A stretch of 34,107 nt of DNA from Candidatus Roseilinea sp. (lineage in GTDB: Bacteria; Chloroflexota; Anaerolineae; J036; Brachytrichaceae), in contig JANWYN010000019.1 in NCBI GenBank assembly GCA_025055235.1, positions 1 through 34,107 of the forward strand, given 5' to 3'. Below the pieces are notes generated by a model that was not told the DNA's origin, made no database searches, and saw only the letters and a list, made by a program, of their open reading frames with translations. The position numbers and the translations under genes are program-made. How positions within the stretch are numbered: position 1 is the first letter of the stretch; every line of letters starts with the position of its first letter. Of this stretch, positions 16,311 through 23,635 are shown in pieces.

Positions 16311-17468
16311 TCAAGGGCAGGCCATCTCAGGCTCGTACCATCGTGCGGTCTTGAAGCTGGACGGCGCGCACAATCCATTGTTGCCCCGGATGGTCACAGC
16401 AACCAATTTGGTGAGATTGGCGAAGCTGTCGGGCAACGCGCCGCTGAGCTGGTTCTGATGCAACGTCAGTTCGGTTAACCGCACTAGGTTGCCTAACTCC
16501 GCAGGCACCTCGCCGCTGAGCTGGTTCTCGAAGAGCGACATTTGTCGCAGCGCTGTTAGCTTGCCCAACTCCGGCGGAATAGGACCGCTGAGGTCGTTCA
16601 TATACAGGTTGAGCACCTGCAAGTTGGTCAAGTTCCCCAGCTTGGGCGGAATCTGGCCGGACAGCCGGTTGTTATCGAGTCCGAGGAAGCGCAGACGAGT
16701 GAGCTTGCCCAATTCCGGCGGGATCCGACCGGTGAACTCATTGCCGCCGAGGCGAAGCTCCACCAGGTTGGTCAGCTCGCCCAATTCGGGTGGGATTTCA
16801 CCGCTCAGGTCGTTGCTGGTCAGTTCGAGATACTCCAACGACTTGAGCTGCGCCAGCTCGACGGGAATCGGGCCGGTGAGCTTGTTGACGCTCATGGACA
16901 GCTTGCGCAGGCCGGTGAGCTTAGCGATCTGGGGCGGAATCGGCCCCGACAAGTCTTTGAGGTCCAAGTCCAACTCGACGATGCACGTTTCACCTGTGCC
17001 GACCCCGCCAAAGATCGCCACCTTATCTACGGCGAGGTTGGGTTGACCCATCGCCTTGAGCACTTCCTCGAGCACCTGCCGGTCTTGTGCCTCGGAGCAG
17101 GCCGGCGTGGTCTCAGCGACAACCGTCGCTGCAGGTACTTGTACGGGTGCGAGGGTCGGCGTCAGCGCCTCGGTTGCTCGGACCTGACCAGCCTCGGTCA
17201 CGACGGTCGCCGCAGGCACCTGGATCGGCGCTACGGTTGCCGTCAGCACTTCGGTCGCCTGAACCGGCTCCACTGTTACCACTACTGCCTCCGCAGTAGC
17301 AATGGGCACGGCTGTCGGCGTCGGCGGCGCCGGCTCCTGGGTTGGCGAGGCGGGCGTTGCCACCTGGCCGGCCGGCTCGATACGCACACCAACGCCGCCG
17401 CAGCCGCTGAGCGCCGCGCTCAACACAACACTGCATACGATCGAACTGAAAAGGTTTTTGCGCAACAT
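16311..17468 (-). CDS. Leucine-rich-repeat lipoprotein, plant-type repeats
   Basis: A 385-residue exported lipoprotein. The signal peptide ends in the lipobox LSGC (Cys23), so it should be lipid-anchored outside the membrane. Residues 30-125 are a low-complexity Pro/Thr/Val/Ala linker with an internal repeat (QVPAATVV appears twice). After a short domain (CSEAQDRQVLEEVLKAMG) come about eight 24-residue repeats of the plant-specific type, LxxLxLxxNxLSGxIPPELGxL, ending in a capping CAPSSF...MACP segment. Such repeats bind proteins or peptides; the ligand is unknown. The ATG at 17468 has a strong AAGGAGG SD (17475-17481). The gene lies downstream of a sensor kinase and regulator on the same strand. 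Confidence 0.92.
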   Translation of the reverse strand: MLRKNLFSSIVCSVVLSAALSGCGGVGVRIEPAGQVATPASPTQEPAPPTPTAVPIATAEAVVVTVEPVQATEVLTATVAPIQVPAATVVTEAGQVRATEALTPTLAPVQVPAATVVAETTPACSEAQDRQVLEEVLKAMGQPNLAVDKVAIFGGVGTGETCIVELDLDLKDLSGPIPPQIAKLTGLRKLSMSVNKLTGPIPVELAQLKSLEYLELTSNDLSGEIPPELGELTNLVELRLGGNEFTGRIPPELGKLTRLRFLGLDNNRLSGQIPPKLGNLTNLQVLNLYMNDLSGPIPPELGKLTALRQMSLFENQLSGEVPAELGNLVRLTELTLHQNQLSGALPDSFANLTKLVAVTIRGNNGLCAPSSFKTARWYEPEMACP

Positions 17469-17549
17469 GGCATTCCTCCTTCCATTTACACGGATTGACT
17501 TCGTTCATTGCGTCCGGCTGCGTTGCTGCACCCGAACGACGCACACAGA

Positions 17550-17621
17550 GTAACCGGGCGAAGTTACGCCTGTGCGAAGTCACGTGACGGCGCGGTAACG
17601 GTTTTGTTACGCCGCCGTAAC
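17550..17621. promoter_or_regulatory. Cluster of GTAAC/GTTAC pentamers before the LRR gene
   Basis: The pentamers stand at 17550 (GTAAC), 17563 (GTTAC), 17595 (GTAAC), 17606 (GTTAC) and 17617 (GTAAC). The last three are exactly 11 bp apart. OmpR/PhoB-type regulators often bind direct repeats about one helical turn apart, and such a regulator is encoded two genes upstream. The cluster overlaps the kinase stop codon and lies 80-150 bp before the LRR start. Confidence 0.4.
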
Positions 17622-18701
17622 ATCCGCAGCTTGAAGGGGAAGTTGGATGCGGAACGTTGCGCCTCGACCAGGGGCGCTCTCGCAGGTGATTTGCCCGCCG
17701 TGCTGCTCGACGATCTGCCGCACGATGGCCAAGCCGAGGCCGCTGCCGCGCACGCGGCGCTGCGCATCGCCTCGATACAGCTCGTCGAAGATGTGGGGCA
17801 GGTCTTCGGGCGAGATGCCGGGCCCGTCGTCGCTAACGGTGATGCATACGCGCCCATCGGCACGGCGCAGCGTCACCGTTACGCGACCGCCCGGCCGTCC
17901 GTACTTGATGCCGTTGTCAATGAGGTTCAGAAACACCTGCTTCCAAGCGTCGCGATCCACCAAGGGGCGCGGTAAACGCGGCTCGGCGTTCAGCTCGAGC
18001 GTGATCTGCCGTTCATCTGCCGGCCCCAGCATGCTGAGCACGACTTCCTCGGCGACTGCGCCTAAATTGGTAGGACGGCGCTGGAGTGGCTGCCCGGCCT
18101 CCAAGCGCGCCAGCAGCAACAGGTTGGAGACCAGGCGCGTCAGCCGGTCTACTTCCTCGCGGCTGATCTCTAGCGACCCCAACCAGCTCGCGTCATTCTG
18201 CTCCGCGTCGGAGATGCTAGAGGCGATGTGTGCCAGATGACCTTGCAGCGCTGTGAGAGGTGTGAGCAGTTCGTGGCTGAGCGTGCGGATCAACTTGCGA
18301 TAGCTCGCCTCGGATTGCTGTCGCTGCGAGAGATCCCACAGCGTGACCAACGTGTAACCGGCGTTGGGCAAGGCGATCGCCTGGGCCTGAACGATCTGTC
18401 CGTCACTGCTGCGCAGCACGGTGGACTGCCGGAGGTTCGGCGCTGCAGCCTGGCACAGCCGATCGAGCGCGCCTATATCCAACTGCGCGGCCAAAGTCTC
18501 TGCTGCAATGTTGGCGAACCGGCGCTGCCGTGCTTGATCGAACAGCATGACGCCGATGGGAAGTTCGGCCAGCGCCGACTGCCACGTGCGGTTCTGACGC
18601 TGGCCGTAGCGATAGCTCAGCCAAGCAATCATGACCACCAGCGTAACGACGCCCATGGTGAGCAGAGCGAAACACCATAGGTCGAAGATGATGCGATACA
18701 T
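17607..18701 (-). CDS. Membrane-bound sensor histidine kinase
   Basis: A 364-residue kinase of the OmpR-partner type. One membrane helix lies at residues 7-29. A PAS-like region follows (AELPIGVMLFDQARQRRFAN, about 45-125). The HisKA domain has the H-box His143 in LSHELLTPLTAL. The ATPase domain shows the N box NLIDNGIKYG, G1 DDGPGIS, the F box and G2 GSGLGLAI, so it looks active. There is no extracytoplasmic domain, so sensing is probably in the membrane or through the PAS region. The gene follows the response regulator by 78 bp on the same strand, and the LRR lipoprotein gene follows it. No consensus promoter is seen in either gap. Confidence 0.95.
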   Translation of the reverse strand: MYRIIFDLWCFALLTMGVVTLVVMIAWLSYRYGQRQNRTWQSALAELPIGVMLFDQARQRRFANIAAETLAAQLDIGALDRLCQAAAPNLRQSTVLRSSDGQIVQAQAIALPNAGYTLVTLWDLSQRQQSEASYRKLIRTLSHELLTPLTALQGHLAHIASSISDAEQNDASWLGSLEISREEVDRLTRLVSNLLLLARLEAGQPLQRRPTNLGAVAEEVVLSMLGPADERQITLELNAEPRLPRPLVDRDAWKQVFLNLIDNGIKYGRPGGRVTVTLRRADGRVCITVSDDGPGISPEDLPHIFDELYRGDAQRRVRGSGLGLAIVRQIVEQHGGQITCESAPGRGATFRIQLPLQAADVTAA

Positions 18702-18779
18702 CCTTCACAGCACGCACGTCACGATCCACTGAACCACAGACCTCACGCGGTCACACTCGACGGCGAACGCAGCATTCGA

Positions 18780-19478
18780 TCACCACTCACGAAACGCATA
18801 GCCCACCCCGCGCACCGTCAAGATGTAGCGCGGGTTCGAGGGGTCGGGCTCCAGCTTGCGGCGCAGCTCGGCGATGTGCCTGTCCACAGTGCGGGTATCT
18901 ACCGCCACGTCCCAGCCCCACACCTGATCGAGCAACATCTCGCGTCCGAACGCCTGGCCGGCATGGCTGGCGAGATACACCAGCAAATCGAACTCGCGCG
19001 GCGTGAGCATCACCTCGACGCCATCGCGCAGGACTCGCCGGCGCTGCGGATCAATTGTTAGCCACCGGTCCACTACCAACAGCGTTGTCGTAGCGCCGGC
19101 ACGCGCAGCCGCGACCATCCGAAAGGCGGCGCGAATGCGTGCGAGCAGCTCGCGTTCGTCGTAGGGCTTGGTGATGTAATCGTCGGCGCCGACTTCGAGG
19201 CCGATGACCTTATCGGTCGTGCCATCCCGAACCGTCAACATGATCACCGGCGTATAGCCCGGCAGCGCCCGGATCGCGCGGCAGACCGCCAGGCCGTCCA
19301 GCAGCGGGTCACCTAGGTTGACATCGAGCAGCACCAGATCGAAGTTGCGCGATTTCAGCAGTTCTAGCGCCGCGCGCCCGTCGGCAGCCCAGGCCGTTTG
19401 ATAACCCGTGCGTTCCAACAGTAGTTGCAGCGAGGAAGCAACGCTCGGCTCATCGTCCACGATTAGGATGTGCGCCAT
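18780..19478 (-). CDS. OmpR/PhoB-family response regulator
   Basis: A 232-residue two-domain regulator. The receiver domain has the acidic pair in LIVDDE, the phosphorylated Asp52 in LVLLDVNLGD, the switch Thr in IMLTVRD and Lys104 in YITKPYDERELL. The winged-helix DNA-binding domain follows (LTPREFDLLVYLASHAGQAF, then VDTRTVDRHIAELRRKLE and ILTVRGVGYAF). It should be phosphorylated by the adjacent kinase. The ATG at 19478 begins the receiver fold; longer in-frame starts run into the divergent aminotransferase. TAACAT sits 8 nt upstream with no SD. Confidence 0.95.
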   Translation of the reverse strand: MAHILIVDDEPSVASSLQLLLERTGYQTAWAADGRAALELLKSRNFDLVLLDVNLGDPLLDGLAVCRAIRALPGYTPVIMLTVRDGTTDKVIGLEVGADDYITKPYDERELLARIRAAFRMVAAARAGATTTLLVVDRWLTIDPQRRRVLRDGVEVMLTPREFDLLVYLASHAGQAFGREMLLDQVWGWDVAVDTRTVDRHIAELRRKLEPDPSNPRYILTVRGVGYAFREW

Positions 19479-19486
19479 CGGCGTCA

Positions 19487-19492
19487 ATGTTA
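19487..19492 (-). promoter_or_regulatory. Possible -10 for the response regulator (leaderless layout)
   Basis: On the minus strand TAACAT ends 8 nt before the ATG at 19478; no SD is present. The match is 4 of 6. Confidence 0.35.
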
Positions 19493-19561
19493 CCGCCTTG
19501 TGCAAGGGCGATCGCATCGGAGGTTTGAGACGCTCGCTTAGCAACTCCGTGCGGGCTGTGC

Positions 19562-19567
19562 TTAAAT
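19562..19567 (+). promoter_or_regulatory. Possible -10 for the aminotransferase (leaderless layout)
   Basis: TTAAAT ends 8 nt before the ATG at 19576; there is no SD and no clear -35. Confidence 0.35.
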
Positions 19568-19575
19568 CCCCCTGC

Positions 19576-20889
19576 ATGACTTCTGCAGAAGCTCTCTTCG
19601 ACCAGGCCCGGCAAGTGCTGCCCGGCGGCGTGACGGCCACGGCGCGCTTCAATAAGGCGCTCGGTCGCCCGTTCTACATCGCCCGCGGCGATGGCGCATA
19701 CGTGTTCGATCTAGACGAGCAGCCCTATGTTGATTTGTGCACTTCGCACGGCGCATCGCTGCTCGGCCACAATCACCCGGCGATCAAAGCCGCCGTGACG
19801 TGTGCGCTGGAGCTGGGGATCATCTGCGCTGCCGAGACCGAACACCAGGTGGCGCTGGCGGAGAAACTGCGCGCGCTGGTGCCGTGCGCGGAGATGGCGC
19901 GCTTCTCATCGAGCGGCACCGAGACGATGATGCACGGCCTGCGGCTGGCGCGCGCTGCGACCGGCCGCGAGAAGATCATCAAATTCGAGGGGCACTTCCA
20001 CGGCTATTCGGACTTTTTGAACTTCAGTTGGGCGCCGCCACCGGCGCAGGCCGGCCCATCCAATGCGCCGCTGCCATATCCCGAATCCGCCGGCATCCCC
20101 GGCATGACTGCGCAGACCATCATCATCGCGCCGTTCAACGACCCGGACGCGCTGGAAGCGATTTTCGAACGGCACGGGCGCGAGGTCGCCGCATTGGTGA
20201 TGGAGCCGATCAACTACGACTCCGGCTGCATCCCGCCGCAGCCGGGCTTCGTCCGGCGCTGCCGCGCGCTGTGCGATCACTACGGCGCGCTGTTGTTCTT
20301 CGACGAGGTGCTGACGGCCTTCCGCATGGCGCCCGGCGGCGCGCAGCAGTATCTCGGCGTGACGCCCGACCTGGCCGTGCTGGGCAAAGCATTCGGCGGC
20401 GGCATGCCGATCAGCGCGCTGGTCGGGCGACGTGAAGTGATGATGCACCTGAAGCCGGCCGGGCGCGCCGAGATGAGCGGCACTTATCTGGCGCATTTGA
20501 CCGCCGTGCTGGCCGCCGGCGCCGCGTTGGACGAATACAGTCGCCCGGGGTTCTACGAGCGGCTCGACGCGCTAGGCGAGCACTTCTACGGCAGCTTCCA
20601 GAGCCTGATCGAGCGCAGCGGCGTGAAAGTGCGCCTGCAATACGTCGGCCCGCGCTTTGGGCTGTATTTCGGCCTCGACCCGGATCGCCCGGTGGTGAAC
20701 TACCGGCAGGCCGCGCAGCAAGACCATGAGGCATTTTTAACCTTCGTGCGCGGGTGCATCCGGCGCGGCGCGTATGTACACGTCTCCGCGCACCACGGCT
20801 TCTCGGCAGCGCACACCGAGGCCGACCTGGATCGTGCACTCGAGGCGATCGCAGGTGCGCTGGAGGATGTGAAACGAAGTAGCAGATGA
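19576..20889 (+). CDS. Class III PLP aminotransferase, glutamate-1-semialdehyde aminomutase-like
   Basis: A 437-residue fold-type I PLP enzyme close to glutamate-1-semialdehyde 2,1-aminomutase (HemL). Seen are LPGGVTATARFNKA near the N-terminus, SSGTETMMHGLRLAR (the phosphate-binding turn), HFHGYSDF, FFDEVLTAFR with the ring-nitrogen Asp, and LGKAFGGGMPISALVG with the PLP-binding Lys. HemL makes 5-aminolevulinate for tetrapyrroles, but many relatives with these motifs use other amino compounds. No other haem gene is nearby, so I do not assign hemL. The ATG at 19576 matches the family start. The gene runs into a 19-bp inverted repeat 3 bp after its stop. Confidence 0.9.
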   Translation: MTSAEALFDQARQVLPGGVTATARFNKALGRPFYIARGDGAYVFDLDEQPYVDLCTSHGASLLGHNHPAIKAAVTCALELGIICAAETEHQVALAEKLRALVPCAEMARFSSSGTETMMHGLRLARAATGREKIIKFEGHFHGYSDFLNFSWAPPPAQAGPSNAPLPYPESAGIPGMTAQTIIIAPFNDPDALEAIFERHGREVAALVMEPINYDSGCIPPQPGFVRRCRALCDHYGALLFFDEVLTAFRMAPGGAQQYLGVTPDLAVLGKAFGGGMPISALVGRREVMMHLKPAGRAEMSGTYLAHLTAVLAAGAALDEYSRPGFYERLDALGEHFYGSFQSLIERSGVKVRLQYVGPRFGLYFGLDPDRPVVNYRQAAQQDHEAFLTFVRGCIRRGAYVHVSAHHGFSAAHTEADLDRALEAIAGALEDVKRSSR

Positions 20890-20892
20890 AGG

Positions 20893-20949
20893 GGCGTCCA
20901 TGCTGCTGTGAACTGTCAGGCTCGTCGCGCTCACAGCAGCATGGACGCC
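20893..20949. terminator. 19-bp perfect inverted repeat between convergent genes
   Basis: GGCGTCCATGCTGCTGTGA (20893-20911) is exactly complementary to TCACAGCAGCATGGACGCC (20931-20949), with a 19-nt loop. It starts 3 bp after the aminotransferase stop and ends 9 bp before the stop of the minus-strand cassette. No T-tract is present on either side, so it could act as a bidirectional, possibly Rho-assisted, terminator or an RNA-stabilising hairpin. Confidence 0.6.
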
Positions 20950-20958
20950 AGCGGCTGA

Positions 20959-21252
20959 TTAGCTGAGCAAGCGTGCCACGAAACCGACGGCCACGCGCTT
21001 AGCCAAACCTCTGTGGTCGCCATTGACCGCTTCGACGAGATAGGCAACGCCGTCTGCATCACTCTTGGCGCCAGGTATCTCGTAATACTCAATGATGACC
21101 CTACCCAAGAATTTGCTGTCCTTGCCGGCGGCACTGATGATCGGCTCCTTCGAGTTCAAGAATTCAGGGATGTTCGCTTTGAGAATTTGTTTGGTCCACT
21201 GACCCGGCTGCGGCTCGGTTTGGGCGACACCGCTGTTCCATCGTTCTGACAT
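20959..21252 (-). CDS. Small cysteine-free protein of the Mau-like cassette, function unknown
   Basis: A 97-residue protein I do not recognise. It has no cysteine, signal peptide or membrane helix. The N-terminal 20 residues are polar and Gln/Pro-rich. The rest alternates hydrophobic strand-like segments (FLGRVIIEYYEIPG, GVAYLVEAVNGDHRG, AVGFVARLL), suggesting a small beta-rich fold. It is real by context: an AGGAGG SD stands 7 nt before the ATG, it follows the Cys-rich gene by 33 bp on the same strand, and the inverted repeat closes the unit after it. It could be a chaperone, binding partner or second product of the cassette. Confidence 0.75.
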   Translation of the reverse strand: MSERWNSGVAQTEPQPGQWTKQILKANIPEFLNSKEPIISAAGKDSKFLGRVIIEYYEIPGAKSDADGVAYLVEAVNGDHRGLAKRVAVGFVARLLS

Positions 21253-21285
21253 AGCATAACCTCCTGTTCGAATCGTTAACTCCTT

Positions 21286-21612
21286 TCACCCGCATGCGAC
21301 GCATGCGCAATCGAATACGCATGGATCGCCATACCAACTGCCATATGCGTACACTCGGCGAGGCGTGCAGTTGCACCCGCTGCACACGCACCAACACGTC
21401 AGTCCTCCGCTGGTGCAATGCGACACACACGGGTCGCACGGGCCGAAGCATTCGCCCGGACAGCCGGTAGCAACAGCCTTCGCTGCCTGCCCGATTGCGG
21501 AGAGGCCACTGGCGAGCGCCACACCCAAGGCTGCCACTCCCTTCAAGAAGCCGCGACGCGAAAGCTGGTGCATGACAAAATCCGTCGTTCGATCAGCCAA
21601 ACCTTCGATCAC
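21286..21612 (-). CDS. Tat-exported cysteine-rich small protein
   Basis: A 108-residue precursor. A 17-residue N-region precedes the perfect twin-arginine motif SRRGFLKG (Arg19, Arg20), then a hydrophobic stretch and a likely AKA cleavage site near residue 46. The mature part of about 62 residues has 14 cysteines (51, 55, 59, 62, 66, 73, 75, 77, 80, 82, 98, 102, 104, 107), enough for seven disulfides, and two tryptophans (74 and 93). A long N-region before the Tat motif and a Cys/Trp-rich body recall the methylamine dehydrogenase light chain MauA, whose two Trp form the TTQ cofactor, but MauA is about twice as long. The GTG start overlaps the MauD-like stop as GTGA and has an exceptionally strong SD. 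Function unknown. Confidence 0.85.
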   Translation of the reverse strand: MIEGLADRTTDFVMHQLSRRGFLKGVAALGVALASGLSAIGQAAKAVATGCPGECFGPCDPCVSHCTSGGLTCWCVCSGCNCTPRRVYAYGSWYGDPCVFDCACVACG

Positions 21613-22271
21613 ATTCGATCACCTCCTTCAGGCGCTGAATGAAGTTTGCTCGACGCCACATAGACCGCCGGCACGATCAAACCGACTTCAGCGTGCGCCT
21701 CACGCTGAATCGGCGGCGCGATGCGGAGCGCCTTGTATATCCATTGGCCGGCGTGCGGATTGAACGTTTGACTGACGAGGCGACAGCGTTCATCCACGAC
21801 CAGACCGGTGGGGACAGCGATCACGTTCAAACGCCGCATGGCTGTGCCTTCGACGTCGAAGACCACGAGGATTGCAGGAGCAAGCCCAGGATGGGACCGC
21901 AGCAACCGGCGCGCTTCGGCGACATCTCCCACCATGATGAGCACGACGCCACGATTGGCGACGTCGCTATCTTCCAGCGCTTCGAGCTGTTCTAGCACCA
22001 TGCGGCAAGCGGCACACGCGCCACTCAAAAAGAGAATCACGCCGCCTCGCTGCTTCAGATGACCGCTCACCGGAACGATCTCGCTGTCCTGGTCGGGCAG
22101 ATACAAGTCGGGCAATACATCACCGATCTCGAGAGAAGTGATGGGCGGTGCAGCCATGCGCCAACGCTGCTGCATGATGCCGAGCTGGCGCAGCGTGCCA
22201 ATCACCAATAACCCGAGCAGGAGCAACAACGCCCACTGCGCCAAGAAAGCGATCAACCAAATTCCTTCCAT
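21609..22271 (-). CDS. MauD-like membrane-anchored thioredoxin-fold protein
   Basis: A 220-residue thiol-disulfide protein. An N-terminal membrane helix (residues 4-26) anchors it. A thioredoxin-like domain follows, with the redox motif CAAC (Cys86, Cys89) in FLSGACAACRM. The strand VFDVEGTAMRRLNVIAVPTGLVVD carries the cis-Pro (VPT). MauD and MauE are needed to form the disulfides of the methylamine dehydrogenase light chain; by analogy this protein should oxidise or proofread the Cys-rich protein encoded next. The ATG at 22271 lies 3 bp after the MauE-like stop. The 3' end overlaps the next start as GTGA, so translation is coupled. Confidence 0.88.
   Translation of the reverse strand: MEGIWLIAFLAQWALLLLLGLLVIGTLRQLGIMQQRWRMAAPPITSLEIGDVLPDLYLPDQDSEIVPVSGHLKQRGGVILFLSGACAACRMVLEQLEALEDSDVANRGVVLIMVGDVAEARRLLRSHPGLAPAILVVFDVEGTAMRRLNVIAVPTGLVVDERCRLVSQTFNPHAGQWIYKALRIAPPIQREAHAEVGLIVPAVYVASSKLHSAPEGGDRM
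21617..21628 (-). promoter_or_regulatory. Full-length Shine-Dalgarno for the Cys-rich gene
   Basis: On the minus strand AAGGAGGTGATC is complementary over all 12 nt to the conserved 3' end of 16S rRNA. The AAGGAGG core ends 9 nt before the GTG at 21612. It lies inside the last MauD-like codons and fixes the GTG as the start. It is the strongest ribosome site in the window. Confidence 0.85.
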
Positions 22272-22274
22272 GAC

Positions 22275-22835
22275 CTACGCCTGCTGCCTCACAAACGCCG
22301 TGCTGCTCGCACTCAGGGCAAACACGATCACCATCAGATTCACCACGACGACGAGCAGGCCGACCATCTCCGACGCGCTCAATCTCAGTAGCCAAGTGGG
22401 GGTGAATGTCTCTGTAGGTCGCACCCAGGCCCAGCCGACCATCCCTAACGCCATTCCGAGCAAGATCAGGTTGCGCACGAGCATGCCGGGACCGATCGCA
22501 GCGCTGCTCTCGCCGAAGCAGTTGCACGGCGGATCGCTCCCACGCCGGAGATGTGCGGCAATCACCAAGGAGAAGAGGCCGAGCAGCACGCCGGCGATCG
22601 CAGGGAGGAACGCCGGCCAGAAACCCACCAACAATCCCACACCGAGCGCCAACTCGACTGGCGGCAAAACCAGTGCAACACACTGTGCTATCGCGCCCGA
22701 CAAGCGGCGCATCGTCAATCGCTCCACGCTGCTGCCCAGCGCCCTCCAAGCCCGCAGCTTAGCGATCGCCGCCAAGATGAACACGCAGCCGAGCGACAAA
22801 TGCAGCGCAGCGATGAGCGCTTCACCTGCGGTCAT
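22275..22835 (-). CDS. MauE/DoxX-like redox-associated membrane protein
   Basis: A 186-residue integral membrane protein with four to five helices. Between helices it carries CNCFG (Cys104, Cys106), the cysteine motif typical of MauE-type proteins, which work with MauD in making periplasmic disulfides. Another Cys (17) lies in helix 1. The ATG at 22835 is chosen because it overlaps the preceding stop as ATGA and starts the first helix; the frame is open much further upstream, but only with Arg-rich sequence antisense to nothing conserved. The MauD-like gene starts 3 bp after its stop. Confidence 0.87.
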   Translation of the reverse strand: MTAGEALIAALHLSLGCVFILAAIAKLRAWRALGSSVERLTMRRLSGAIAQCVALVLPPVELALGVGLLVGFWPAFLPAIAGVLLGLFSLVIAAHLRRGSDPPCNCFGESSAAIGPGMLVRNLILLGMALGMVGWAWVRPTETFTPTWLLRLSASEMVGLLVVVVNLMVIVFALSASSTAFVRQQA

Positions 22836-23635
22836 GGCGTCACCTTGCTTTTCCAAGCGGGAATATGCTTGACATACACGTGATCTTTTGGCGTGAGCAC
22901 GACGATCACGCGGTTGTCGTAGCCGAAATGCACTGCTGCAACGCCTTCGTCCCGATATGAGAACGTCGCGACATGCTCGCCGGACTGTACATCGCGAATC
23001 TCTACTACTACGCCGGTGGAGATGGCCAGCCACTTGCCATCGCCGCTGAGGATGATGCTATCCGACGCCGTCAGTTCGCGTTGCCAGAGGCGCGTGCCTT
23101 GATCAACCAGCCAAACGGAAACCTGGCCGGGTTCCCTAACGACGAGCTTGACCCCGCTTGGATCGAGGAGAAGCCGCACGGGCGAGGTCACCGTCGTGAG
23201 GGCGCGGATGGGTCGCTCACGTTCGAGGTCCCAGACAGTCACGCGATAACGGCTATCCACGAAAGCAGCGCGCGATCCATCGGCGCTCACTGTCATGGAC
23301 CGGACTTCCGCCATGGTCAGTGGCTCTTTGCTGACTGCAGCGCTCGTCGAAGGGCGCAATGGCCAAGCGCCGGCAGATGCAAGCGCCACCCACACCCCGA
23401 CGGCGACTAAAACGAGGAGCAAGCCCAGCGAGGCCAGCGCAGACAGCGGATAGCGCCAGCGCCGAGATGAATCGAAGTCAGCGTTCTGAGACAGCTTATG
23501 CCGAACTTTCCACGTCACGTCTGTGTGATCAGACACGCCGCGGACGGCCAAGGTGTTCAGCGCCTTCCGGACGATTGCATCTTCATCGCGTTGATCTGGG
23601 CTTTGGAAATGATCTTGAGTCATTGGCTTTGTCAT
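22832..23635 (-). CDS. Membrane-anchored WD40-like protein, candidate anti-sigma factor
   Basis: A 267-residue protein with a charged cytoplasmic N-region (1-60), one membrane helix (about 64-88) and an outside domain of WD40-like strands (SADGSRAAFVDSRYRVTVWDLE, SGDGKWLAISTGVVVEIRDVQSGE). At about 180 residues the outer domain has only four or so blades, too few for a classic seven-bladed propeller. The N-region (ALNTLAVRGVSDHTDVTWKV) follows an ECF sigma gene directly, so I infer an anti-sigma role; no zinc-binding anti-sigma motif is seen. The ATG at 23635 overlaps the sigma gene by 53 bp (an ATG at 23623 is also possible). Its stop overlaps the MauE-like start as ATGA. Confidence 0.8.
   Translation of the reverse strand: MTKPMTQDHFQSPDQRDEDAIVRKALNTLAVRGVSDHTDVTWKVRHKLSQNADFDSSRRWRYPLSALASLGLLLVLVAVGVWVALASAGAWPLRPSTSAAVSKEPLTMAEVRSMTVSADGSRAAFVDSRYRVTVWDLERERPIRALTTVTSPVRLLLDPSGVKLVVREPGQVSVWLVDQGTRLWQRELTASDSIILSGDGKWLAISTGVVVEIRDVQSGEHVATFSYRDEGVAAVHFGYDNRVIVVLTPKDHVYVKHIPAWKSKVTP

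Noticed and set aside
19576..20889. Firm assignment as hemL
   Set aside because: Motifs fit the family but not the substrate, and there is no tetrapyrrole gene around.
21286..21612. True methylamine dehydrogenase light chain (MauA)
   Set aside because: The mature part is about half the expected length, and no heavy chain or TTQ-forming enzyme gene is nearby; kept as MauA-like only in outline.
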